From Mytilus trossulus (taxonomy: Eukaryota; Mollusca; Bivalvia; Mytilida; Mytilidae): 64,000 nucleotides of DNA. Position 1 is the stretch's first letter; every line of letters starts with the position of its first letter. A model generated the notes under the pieces. It did not search any database, was not told the origin of the DNA, and saw nothing but the letters and a program-made list of their open reading frames with translations. Shown piece by piece: positions 23,589 to 33,770 of this stretch. The stretch lies in assembly GCF_036588685.1 (NCBI RefSeq), contig NC_086381.1:66471436-66535435 (forward strand). The letters are read 5' to 3'. Both the position numbers and the translations under genes were made by a program.

Positions 23589-24494
23589 TTTAGAGAAAAC
23601 AAATCCGGGTCACAAACTTAGTACGAGGGAAAGCCATCAACTATAATAGGAAAAACAACGGAACAACATAAACACTGAACTGCAGCAAAAACAAACCTCA
23701 ATATACATAGAAACGGACTATTTGATACCAACTGACACATTCCTTGACTTGGTACAGGACATTTTAAGAAAAAATGGTGGGTTGAACCTAGTTTTATGGC
23801 TAGTCAAACTTCCCGCATATAAGGCAATGTTAAAAAAAAACGCTGAAATGACAACACCTCGTAAGAGGACATTTGGTTGAAGCAATCTAAAGTTAGCGAA
23901 CGGAACTCAATTTAGAGACGTACGTTCGAACGGAGAAGGGTAACACATAATGCCCACACAGGTATCGGCGGGGCAGAGAAATTAAAAACAAGAAAAATGA
24001 TTTTTCTTTCCCTTATATATTTTTTTTCTTTTTTGGACAGTGATGTCCCTTTGGTCTCATCGGTTTGTGTTTATATGTATAATATTGATATTGCTTATCG
24101 AGTCTGCAAATTTAGATACGATCCGGGTCACCTTATCGATTTTTTAAATAAACACTGCAATGATATCTTTAAATATTGTTCTTATTGGTATGAGTATTTA
24201 TATACTTGTCATCAACAAAATTGTATTGCTGTACAGATATATACATATTTATGGTCCGAAACTCTGTCGATACCTCCATCATAGCATTTTAAAAGGTGGT
24301 TGGTCATGTTTTTCTCGTTGATAAATGAGTATTCATGCGTTGTCATAGGCTTTGACCTCGCTTTCAATAACTCAGATCTGTACTTTGTGGTTTTGTTTTG
24401 TTAAAGTGGATCCATCTGGTAACTGCTTTTTCAACGGATTTCGATGGTTTGTTCTTGTGTTGTAAGACCCCCGTCCCAGATTAAGGGGTGTTTA

Positions 24495-25795
24495 ACTCGA
24501 CTTCAACGGAGTTTGATTTTGACACTATACTAACTGACCTGTGCATCTCTAACAAAAAATGGTCTTATTTTAGTACACTCATTAATGGATGTTATATTTT
24601 CTGTTATGATATTATTATGAATTCGCCTTTTCAGAAGCAAAAGAACTTTGGGAAATCTCATTGTTCGTACACCAAAATGAAAATAAAGTGACGCCATTGG
24701 TTGAATTCTGTTGTTTACGACATTTTAAACCAATCACAATGTTTTGGTGTACGTTTTTGAAAATATAACCCAGAATGCATTAGATTTTGAAACGGCGAAT
24801 TGTTGAGGATACGTAAATGAGTTAGCAAACCAACTGGATAAAGAATCAATTCACAACTTACGGTCTTCGAAAATAAACTGGAGTTCTATGGAGTAAGCCG
24901 GACTCTGCATTTCATCGTGTCTAAGCTAGTTGTGATTAAGGGGAAAACAATTGCTGTTGATTCGTTTTTTTTTGTTTTTTTATATATACTAGTTAACGTG
25001 GATTAAAGACAAATTTTGATTTCAGGAATATTTTATTTCGTGGTTTAGTTAGAGTATCCCGACATGCTTGTTGAAAATGTATACTTCGTTGAGTATTTAA
25101 ACTTGTGATTGGTCTATAACTACGAAATTTACTAAAATTATAACCCAAAAAATAATTATCGATCCACAGTATTAATTATCTATCAAGATGGTAATTTTTT
25201 TACTGACATGCATTTCAAAATTTAAATAGCGAACAACGTTTCACAAGATTCCTGATTTGCAAAAGTCACGTGCAAAAGTATCATTCGGAATTATTTTGTA
25301 TTAATTGAAGATATTCAGCTTTACTTCTGTGTTTTGTTGTAAAGTTTTAGTCATCTAAATATCTTTCAGTTTTTTTTTATCGTGTTGGTTATACATTGAT
25401 GTATATCAAAACAACTTTATAACTGATGTTTTGTTGTATTCCTTATTATCCAGGGTATACGCTTTGTTTTCCTTATAATCATGAAATGTAGTTCTCTTTA
25501 TAAATCTCTTATGGAAATATTATCCATTTATTTTTGATATTGCAAACTTGATAATGATAGTTCGTTCGGATATGTTATTTCAAACAAATGTTTACTGAGA
25601 CATTAAGTTTTGCTTATGAATAATTGAATGTACAATCTGTTTTGTTTCATAGATGTTTTCAAAAATAAGGTTTTTGTCTAGTGGTTTGTCAATTAGCATC
25701 ATTAATAAATGAAAAAAAATCAGTATCAGTCCTACGTAAATCACAGAGAGGAAAAGATAAAAATAATTTGGGAGGATTTTATCAGATTTGTTCAT
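24495..25795 (-). repeat. Relic third copy of the gene B/C 3'-flank segment
   Basis: This region aligns by eye, in the same orientation, with 34405-35170 plus 40050-40870 (downstream of gene B) and with 54790-56280 (downstream of gene C). Shared blocks in order are 'aactcgacttcaa', 'gaattcgcc.tttcag', 'ttgttgaggatacgt', 'aaataaactggagttctatggagta', 'tttcatcgtgtctaagct', 'ttcacaagattcctgatttgcaa', 'gaatgtacaatctgtttt'. It stops at about 25795, before the place where lectin exon 3 would begin, and is replaced by the CpG-dense block. No lectin exon is left. Confidence 0.75.
25000..25171. mobile_element. Old MITE copy within the relic flank
   Basis: It runs from 'gtggattaaag' to 'atcgatccacagta', is poorly conserved inside, and sits at the position equivalent to the MITEs at 35030 and 55425. 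The insertion therefore predates all three copies. Confidence 0.55.
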
Positions 25796-25829
25796 GGCAG
25801 TAATAATTGCTAAGATTTATAATGTTGAA

Positions 25830-26100
25830 AAGTTAACGCGACGTTAAATATTGAATCTCGCATGAACGGGTTGGTGCATAACAGGAGATCGTTATTATAC
25901 GTTTTAGGTAAATTCAGTTGGGTATAGACCAAGCATTACATGTAGACGCGTGCAAAAAGTTAACGCGGCGTTAACTCTCGTGCATTTCATATAAACGCCG
26001 CGTTAACGCGAAAAAGGCGCGTCTTCGAATTTTGTTCATAGTAAACGGGCGTTTACTTCCGCGTTTATGTGAAAGTGGCGAGTCTTCTGTGCTTTTTTGT
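25830..26100. repeat. CpG-dense palindromic GTTAACGC block (second locus)
   Basis: The clearest palindrome is GTTAACGC-G-GCGTTAAC at 25959-25975, followed by 'aaacgccgcgttaacgcg' near 25993 and 'aaacgggcgtttac' near 26043. The block directly precedes the 290-bp array at 26160. A smaller block lies at 4835-4905 and a fragment at about 38780-38815. Confidence 0.6.
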
Positions 26101-26159
26101 TTGATTACTACTGCATGGTGGGTTACACTAATGACTGAACTTATGATAGAAGAATGATA

Positions 26160-27015
26160 GGACAAACATCTTAGATTTGAACTATAATAAAATTTCATTA
26201 TCTTATGTTTAGATATTAAAAAAAAACGGAAAAATATTTTCTAAGCTTGCGAAAACGTGACCTGATCAACGTTGACAATGACCGGACCAATATCGACAAT
26301 GACAGGACCAAGTGAAAGTGCTTATTATATACCTTTTTTTTTATAAAATAATTCATCTCAAATTTGAAATATAATAAGCCTGATAATTGTGTACTTTTTA
26401 TACCTCAGAATGAATTGTAAGACATGAATGTGAAAAATTTTAAGTTTAGAATTGAAAAAAATTGTTGTGTCATCAACATATAGTGCCAATATTATCCATT
26501 TTGTTAGAATATTATACAACGGTATTGTAATTCTGTTTGTTTTTACCCTAAGGATGAATAGTTTTACACAAATTATAAAAGTATATGGTTACTTATATTT
26601 ATGTCGATAACAACAAAAAGTGACAATATTTTTTTTTTATTAATGTTCTTGTACTAGACAATAATAATAATAAATAATTAATTACTTTTTCTACCTCAGA
26701 ATAGATTGTTAGACATCAAAGTGAGGAAATTAAAGTTTGAAATTGCAAAATGTATTGTCGCATCAATGTAAGATATCATTATTTTAACTTTTGTAAAAAT
26801 AATAAATTACATCATTAAAATCCTATTCTTTTGGTACTAAATGATGGACATTTTTACACAAAGTGAGAGCTCTTACGGTAAATTATATGAATAACGGTAA
26901 AAAATAAAAATTGCAAATATTTCTTTTTATATAATTCAAGTTTGCACCATTGTACTAGCGCGATGAGTTCTCTTTTTATACCTTAGAATGGATTGTATGA
27001 CATAAAAGGAAGGGA
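26160..27015. repeat. Tandem array, about 290 bp units (second locus)
   Basis: The anchor 'tacctcagaatgaattgtaa' and its variants start at 26401, 26692 and 26979, giving a period of about 289 bp. The units match those at 4080-4720. Confidence 0.75.
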
Positions 27016-27186
27016 ATTATTTCGGCGATTTTTCTTTATAAAAACAATTCCTTATGTCTGCATGGATAAACAGATTTAATAAAATCTGAGTAGCCAAAAA
27101 ACCTGATTTCTGATGTAATGAAAATCTCAAATCTTATGTTACTATAGCTTAACACACATAAAACAGTTTTATATAATATTTCGCTC

Positions 27187-29215
27187 ATGCAAAAGCCCAC
27201 TAGAACTATTAAACATAAAATGGCACAAATGGAAACTAGCGACTTGCAAAACACGTGTGATGACAAACAGGTCACATTTGACTTGAGCATAAAATCCGTG
27301 TGGTACTGGCAAAGGGCATTGCTGTTGAGATATTATATTGATTTAGGAAAATTTCCAAACGTAAATGTGAAATGGTCAAGACTATGAAAAATCATCCAAA
27401 ATACTCAATTTACATGACGAAGAACGACCATTCGAAGAAAAGACCCCCTTCCAGTCTCTCAACAAATCTGCAGTGAAAGTATTCCACCACAATACCAAAC
27501 TCATCACAATAACTATCTACTATTCAACCAAAAAATGCCGTGTACAAGGGAACTCTTGTCAAAAATTGGTAGAAAAAGAATTCTTTGATTTAAAAGAATG
27601 CATAAACAACTGTATAAAGGAGGTTAACTCCAAGATAAATATTGACAATGTCATTCGACAACTTCAAAACTCAAACATTCCTATAGAAGCTGAACATAAT
27701 GAAAATGAGGAAACAACCCCTAAACAAATTGGGGAAACAACCCCTGAACAAATAGATGAGAGCTCTGATGAATCCCTCCGACCTCAAAATGACAAAAACA
27801 ATAATGAAAACATAAAACAAAACAATAACTTGACCAATACATGTACCATGAAGACAGAAAGTGAAAATCAACATGTTTTATATGCCTTTCATTCATTGGA
27901 AAACAAATTGATAGACTGCCATTTACAATACAGTGAAAAAATAGACCATCTGGCAACGCTGATCATAATAATGGTAGAAAAACTAATATTACAGGCTAAG
28001 GAACAGGAAGAAATTAGAAACAAAAATATGGAGTTTAGTAAAATCAACAAAAGGCTTGCAAATATTGAAGATTATGTAAACAAAAATTCTATTGATATAG
28101 CCAGAGCAACTAGCACCATAGATGTAAGTGTCTCTGATATTAGAAATCCTGCATATAATAAGGAACAACCTGAAAAATTAAGTAAAATTCAAGATACTCT
28201 TACAAAAGTGGAAACACTTTGTGCAATTGTAACAACAAATACAGTTGAAGATCAACAAAAAGAGAAAAAAAAACGAACATATGACAAACCTAGCACAAAT
28301 CAAAGTCATGAACAAAGTACAACTGGAAGTAAACGGAGACGAGACAATTTTCAAGTCACAGAAATCTTGACCAAGATCAGAGTAAGAATAACCCAGAAGA
28401 GACCCACCAAATTAACTTATTGATTGTAGGCTCATCAGTGGTGAAAGATCTGCGAAAAAATTAGAATATATAGATACAAGAAAACCAATATTACTACTCT
28501 GCACGATAAAACCATTCGGGGTGCAAGTGAATTTCTATTAGCAGGAAAGCTTAAAGCAGACAACATTGCTTTTCAAGTCGGATCAAACGACCTAGAAGAT
28601 ACTACACCTGAGGACGTGGCTAAAAATATGGAAAGACATATATTAAATACACAGAGACTTGTCCCATGGAGCAACATCATAATAAATGCTATATTGCCTC
28701 GATTTTATAGAAACGCACATTCAAGCAAAACTTATGAATAAAAAAGAACCAAATGTAACAACATTCTTTCAAATCTATGTAATAAATATAGTCTTAAATT
28801 TGTCAAACATGAACATTTCGTATCATTTCACTTCACAGATGGCATCCATTTAAATCATAATGAAAGTATCCTACTATATGTAAGAAATTTAAACATGTAG
28901 TTAACCCACTACTAGGAGTAATAAATGATCAACAGAACTTTGAAAATCATCAAATTCCTAGGCAACGTATCAACAGTTCCGTAGAGAAAATGGTAATCAC
29001 TTCTACAAACGTCCAAATCGATACGATGATGAAAACCATCAAAGTAATACTTACATGTATGACAATAACAATCATTTTTATGAAAGAGAAACAAATCACC
29101 AAAAGGCTACACATGACTAACACAACAATTATTATCGAAGTTATGACGACAATTTAAACAATAATGGCATAACCATGAGACTACTCAAACTAGCACTTAA
29201 AGGTTGGAAATAGAA
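27187..29215 (+). pseudogene. Broken gene with coiled-coil-like region and SGNH-hydrolase-like domain
   Basis: The longest frame runs 27473-28423 (316 codons, starting with GTG). It has an N-terminal ITIYYSTKKCRVQG block, an acidic N/Q/E-rich stretch, a helical charged region and a basic KKKRTYDKP..KRRR stretch. Past about 28367 the reading frame shifts and gives VGSS at 28426-28437. It shifts back to give GSND at 28580-28591 and DGIHL at 28838-28852. These resemble SGNH/GDSL hydrolase blocks I, III and V. An in-frame TAA at 28739-28741 and the two frame changes break the gene. Upstream, 27187-27387 is a further short frame that seems to join with another shift. The tail after 28890 is Asn/Tyr-rich. 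Such domains occur in proteins of some transposons and in expanded bivalve families. I cannot tell whether this was a host gene or transposon ORF. The alternative of a real intron-containing gene is less likely because the breaks lack splice sites. Confidence 0.6.
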
Positions 29216-30116
29216 ATTATTAACGTTGCTATGAATTCACATTTAAAATTTGAAATTGTTTACACATTCTGTTTACTTATAATTAATGGAACTACAAGTT
29301 ATATCAATTTTATTAATAAAATTATACTGATATTATAATTTTTAATTGACCTAGATAAGGTCTTGATATTTTACTCAACAACACACATGCTGAAAAATGT
29401 ACACACATGTAACATATGACATGCTCATCAATTGTATTATTCTAATTTCTGAAACAAATAGAGTTATCTTTCTTTGTATAGCTAAAACATGAATACTATA
29501 ATGTGAATATTTCGTTTTCTGTTTTTTTTTCTGTTTTTTTTTTATATATATATTATATAGGAACAAATTGATAGGGTTGTTGTCTACCAGTATATACATA
29601 ATATAATCACCCACCAATATATATCGTTTTGTCAATCAAACATTTTAAATAATGAAAGTAATATCTCAGGTGAAAATAGATGTACTTAGCAATTACAGAC
29701 TTCAGTATTTCGCCTACCTTTTTTTTCTTGTTAAGATCAAATTATATATTTTCAATGTATTGTTTAAGGTCGGAAGACAACTTGTTATTTGAAATGAAGT
29801 CACATTGTAATATTCGGTTTTTGTGTTGTTTTGTATTGTATTATGCTTTGTAATAGGAGTTTGTTTCCAAAATTTTGAATCGTTCTGTCAGGTAATATGT
29901 AGTACGTTTTGTTTTGCCAGTTTCTTTAGTTTTCTACGTTTCAACTATCTTAAATTCTTGTTATTACAATTCTTACTTCTTGAAATGTCAAACGCCTTGT
30001 CGAAGTTTGTTGTTTTAATAATATGTAAAGAATTGGTTAATATCTTTCAATTTAGCCATTTTTTAGAAAATCAAATATCCATACACAGCGAAAAGATAAA
30101 TTGATGTATACAATAA
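29216..30116. other. AT-rich intergenic DNA
   Basis: No supported gene. T-runs and a TA run lie near 29520-29560. Confidence 0.4.
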
Positions 30117-30330
30117 ACTCATCATAGATACCAGGATTGAAATTTTGTATTTTCTCCAGACGCGCATTTCGTCTTCAAAAAGACTCATTGATCAGTGACG
30201 CTCGAATCAAGAAATATTTAATAGGCCAAATAAAGTATGAAGTTGAAGAGCATGAGGACTAAAAATTCCCAAAAAATTTCCCAAATACAGATAAGGGAAT
30301 TTATTCCTGAGGTAGAATCAATAGATGGAT
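30117..30330 (+). repeat. Dispersed repeat family X
   Basis: It carries 'ataccaggattgaaattttgta', 'cgcgcatttcgtc', 'gactcattgatcagtgacgct', 'gttgaagagcatgaggac' and 'ttattcctgaggt' in the family order. Confidence 0.7.
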
Positions 30331-30806
30331 AGGAAATATTAAAGTGGTAGTACACATAGTATGTTAAACTATATCTTTTTTTTTTCATTTGAAAGTCTTT
30401 GTGTCTTAAGTATGTTTTATGAAACAGAGTGAAATATTTAAATGAAATCATGTTTCCTCAGAATATTTTCACTGTCAAGCGACTTCAAATTACCTTAAAT
30501 TAATGCAATAATTAACCAAAATTAAAGGTTCGAATAGGATAAATTCGTTTATTACGTACTGTATGTTTTATGCATTTAACATGTACATGCATGCATAAGC
30601 ATCAATGACAGGGAACGCACTAATACACCAAACAAGTCAGAAATAAAAACATCAACGTACTCTTGTCACCCAAATGTACAACTTAGACCCTAGAAGTCAT
30701 TATTGTCTTTCGTAGATTTTATACTTATATTTCTTTTTAACAAACCTATGACAAATATGACAAATCTTCTTTTCTAATTGAATAGTTGACTATTTCAGCA
30801 AGGAAC
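30331..30806. other. Intergenic DNA, nothing recognised
   Basis: AT-rich and without a supported frame. Confidence 0.35.
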
Positions 30807-30985
30807 ACATTCATCATAGATAACAAGTTTGTACGTCAGACCCACGTTTCGTCTACAAAAGACTCATCATTGACACTCGAAAAAACAAATTTAAAATTGT
30901 CAAATTTAACAAGAAGTAAAAGTACATTAAAGACCTAGAATTTCGAAAGGTTTTGCCAAATACAAGAAAGATAATTTATTCCTTG
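30807..30985 (+). repeat. Dispersed repeat family X, diverged
   Basis: It carries 'cgtttcgtctacaaaagactcatcattgacactcg' (in pieces), then 'aaagacctagaatttcgaaaggttttgccaaatac' and 'ttattccttggga'. It is more diverged than the copy at 9725. Confidence 0.6.
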
Positions 30986-32439
30986 GGAGTAAGCACTTGC
31001 TTGTCAGTTGAATACTTAAATAGTTTTTTTAATCAGATGAACGTTTTTTTTACATGAAAGTCTGAAGAATAAATATTGGTATCCTCCTACAAAAAAATGT
31101 CCAATCAGATCAAAACACATATCATATGTCCATGCTTGCAAGGATCTACAAACGCTCCGTTCTACTTTCTGTTTAAAAAAAAAAAACTTTTGAAGTTTTC
31201 GTTTTTTTTAGGATTTATATTAATTCAATAATTTGAAAGCTGAAATTTCTGTGGCTGTTGAGATAATTACTAAAACACATATTAATACGAAGTGAAAGAT
31301 CATTGTAAGTAAAGCTTGGACACAATATAACACTGTATTGTAATCTGATTGAATATGGAATTAAAGCACAACACACGCCTATTTTTCTAAAGCCCGACGT
31401 ATATGATATTGTATTTTGTACTGGTGCCACATTATATTTATCATGTGTTATTTTAAAAACAATATATTTTAAATCATTCCATTCTATTACTATGCCTCTG
31501 AATAATAAACTTCCTTTGCACTATTTTCAACCTGTAATTCAATGCATTACTACTTCCCTACCTACTTTTTTCAAATTATCTATTTGTTGTCAAGCCACAT
31601 GATTATACACTATATACATAATACTCATTCTTACTTTTGAAATCGTAGAATCCAGTCTCAGATTGAGAACCTGGTTATATGCAATTTCTGAACAATATTA
31701 AAAAATAAAATGGATTTATTTGTCTGGGGTCTAATAAAAATAATGTGACAATGACGATAACAACTATTAAAAAAAAGATTTAAAAAAAGATTTATTATCA
31801 AATTGAAATGCGTGTAAATACGACGATGGAAGTTTTTAACGACCTTTACTGGCTATACAGCCCTTGGTCGGTCGGTAATATAAATACATGGAAAAAAAGA
31901 GTCTTTTTTAGTCTACCATACGGTATTGGTATTCTCATTGGTAAAGGCCATACGGTTGCCTATAATTGCTTTCAACCACTTCATTTGAACTATGGTGGAC
32001 AGTTTTCTCCTTATTTTTATATCTATTCATTTCGCCCGTGTTACATATTCTATCTGTCTAAGGGAAACAACTGAAACAATGTTTTTGCTTTGGTTTTTAA
32101 AATGTGATCCATATCTTGGAGAAATGTAGGCTTGAGAGCGCTAACATTGCAGTTTTGTATATAATGCATATATCCACGAGTCATAGCTCTATTACAATAG
32201 ATGATAGGCATTGATTTTAGAACTTGTCCGAACCATTGCTGATAGAAACTTTTAATATAAATCTCATAGATTTCTAGAAAGAATTTAACGTGTGAGATCG
32301 CGTACAATGTATTTTTTTTATAAACTTTCTATTTCTAAAAGATTTTGCTCTGTTTTTTTCTGTTTCAAAGTATTCAACATGAGCATGCGAGTTTTCAATC
32401 TGAAGATACATAGTTATGATAGTGTTTTAACGTCATTAA
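30986..32439. other. Intergenic DNA, possible unclassified repeat at 31800-32070
   Basis: The 88-codon ATG frame at 31808-32074 has no recognisable domain. The phrase 'cagcccttggtcggtcggt' within it reminds me of a mussel repeat, so I do not call it a gene. The rest is AT-rich. Confidence 0.35.
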
Positions 32440-32870
32440 GTGTATGTTTACTTGTTTCTGTTTGAATGTCTTTTGATCGGGTTAAGCCATTTCAATTGAT
32501 ATTTAATAGTGTTTCTTTTTTTATGTTGTAATGTAACACTGCTGTGTAAGGTTAAGTTAAAGATTGTCATCTGTTAAGACGTTCAAAGTCCCTGCACTTG
32601 TATGCACCTGTCCTTAGTCAGGAGCCAGTTATTCAGTGGTTGTCGTTTGTTGATGTGGTTCATAGGTGTTTATCGTTTCTCGTTTTTTATATAAGTTAGA
32701 CCGTTGGTTTTCCCGTTTAAATAATAATTTACACTAGTCATTGTGGGGCCCTTTTAGCTTACTGTTCGGTCTTAGCCAAGGCTCCGTTATAATTGTTAAA
32801 TTTTTTGACTTATATGGAGAGTTGTCCAATTGGCACTCAAACCACATCTTCTTATTTATATCAATTAGTT
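32440..32870 (+). mobile_element. Retroelement 3'-end fragment
   Basis: It shares the order 'cctgtccttagtcaggagcc', 'ttcagtggttgtcg', 'gggcccttttagct' and the terminal 'accacatcttctta' with 6960-7250 of the relic at 6021-7255. No coding part is present, so it is a strongly 5'-truncated insertion. Confidence 0.65.
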
Positions 32871-32879
32871 GGTTCAGGA

Positions 32880-33485
32880 AATAACGTTCACATCGGTATA
32901 TCGAAGGCTGGTAGGGAGTCTCTGTGTTCCTTTTAAGAAGCCTGCGAATTGATTATATATCTCCAAGTTGATATGATTTTTCAATTTTGGAATCTTTCGG
33001 TAATGGATTTGTGGGTCATTCGTCCACAACCCTCCAATATGCGTCTAAGAATCTGGTAACTTGGTAAGCTTTTGTCCCATTTCTGTTGGCTCAATACCTT
33101 CTGAAATCTTTTTATTTTGCGGTTAGAACATTGTTATTGGTCGAAAGTTCTAATTCCAATCTACCGTTTGTCTCCTCCTGAACTTTTACCATGTACACGA
33201 TGACCTTATTGTTCTGTTTATTGCCCTTTTTGTCGAAGAGCATGTCCATACCATGGTCTCGCCTAATTTAGGTAATTGCGACTGGGACAATGCCTTCTGG
33301 CTTTCGAATACGTTTTGGTGGAAACTTGATAAACCCATGTCAAGCAGTGAAGGAATGCAGTTCAGTGGTTGTCCTGAGGTCAGGGTGCGGTGCTTAAAAC
33401 TTCGATGTTTTTCCCCTCTCGTCGGCGTCCATTTCTTAGTATCGACAATACAAATGCTTTTGACATCTGTACAAGCATTATATTA
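32880..33485 (-). pseudogene. Less AT-rich stretch, possible decayed coding sequence of unknown type
   Basis: The base composition is clearly richer in G and C than the neighbours. The minus strand can be read for long stretches with a handful of stops (for example FDKKGNKQNNKVIVYMVKVQEE near 33125-33190), and plus-strand frame 33253-33486 is open for 77 codons. No domain is recognised on either strand. This may be an old transposon gene. Confidence 0.25.
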
Positions 33486-33567
33486 AATTTTATATTTTTA
33501 AATAGTGTATTTCGTTGTAAGATTTATTTACAAACATATTGATTATCATCCTAGTTACCAGGCAAAA

Positions 33568-33770
33568 AAAGTAGTACGCCAGAGTGGCGTGTCTTCTACA
33601 AATGACACACCAGTGTCGCTCGAATACAAATGTAAAAAGGGTTAAATAAAGTACGAATCACAAAAGCATTGAGGATCCAAAAATTCGAAATGTTTTGCCG
33701 CATATAGCTAAGGTGTCATATTCTTAGGATACAAAATACTTACTATTTGACAAATTCAAAGTTTTAATTA
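33568..33770 (+). repeat. Dispersed repeat family X at the start of the duplicated unit
   Basis: It carries 'gtacgccagagtggcgtgtc', 'accagtgtcgctcgaata', 'gcattgaggatccaaaaattc' and 'agctaaggtg'. The matching copy at 53990-54140 begins duplication copy 2. Confidence 0.7.

Larger units (their letters stand above)
22870..24490 (+). mobile_element. Decayed YxDD retroelement relic interrupted by insertions
   Basis: Plus-strand translation of 22895-23190 gives YVDN/YVDD followed by SLNNQK, KYTGDIYPKEL, CPILD and KKL, matching the YLDD region of the 20738-21382 frame. After a MITE (23393-23588) and other repeats (23600-23990), the relic resumes at about 24000 with FLDSDVP and ends in a 3' part (24300-24490) with 'gtgttgtaagacccccgtccca', which parallels 6890-6910. 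Several stops and frame changes break it. Confidence 0.6.
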
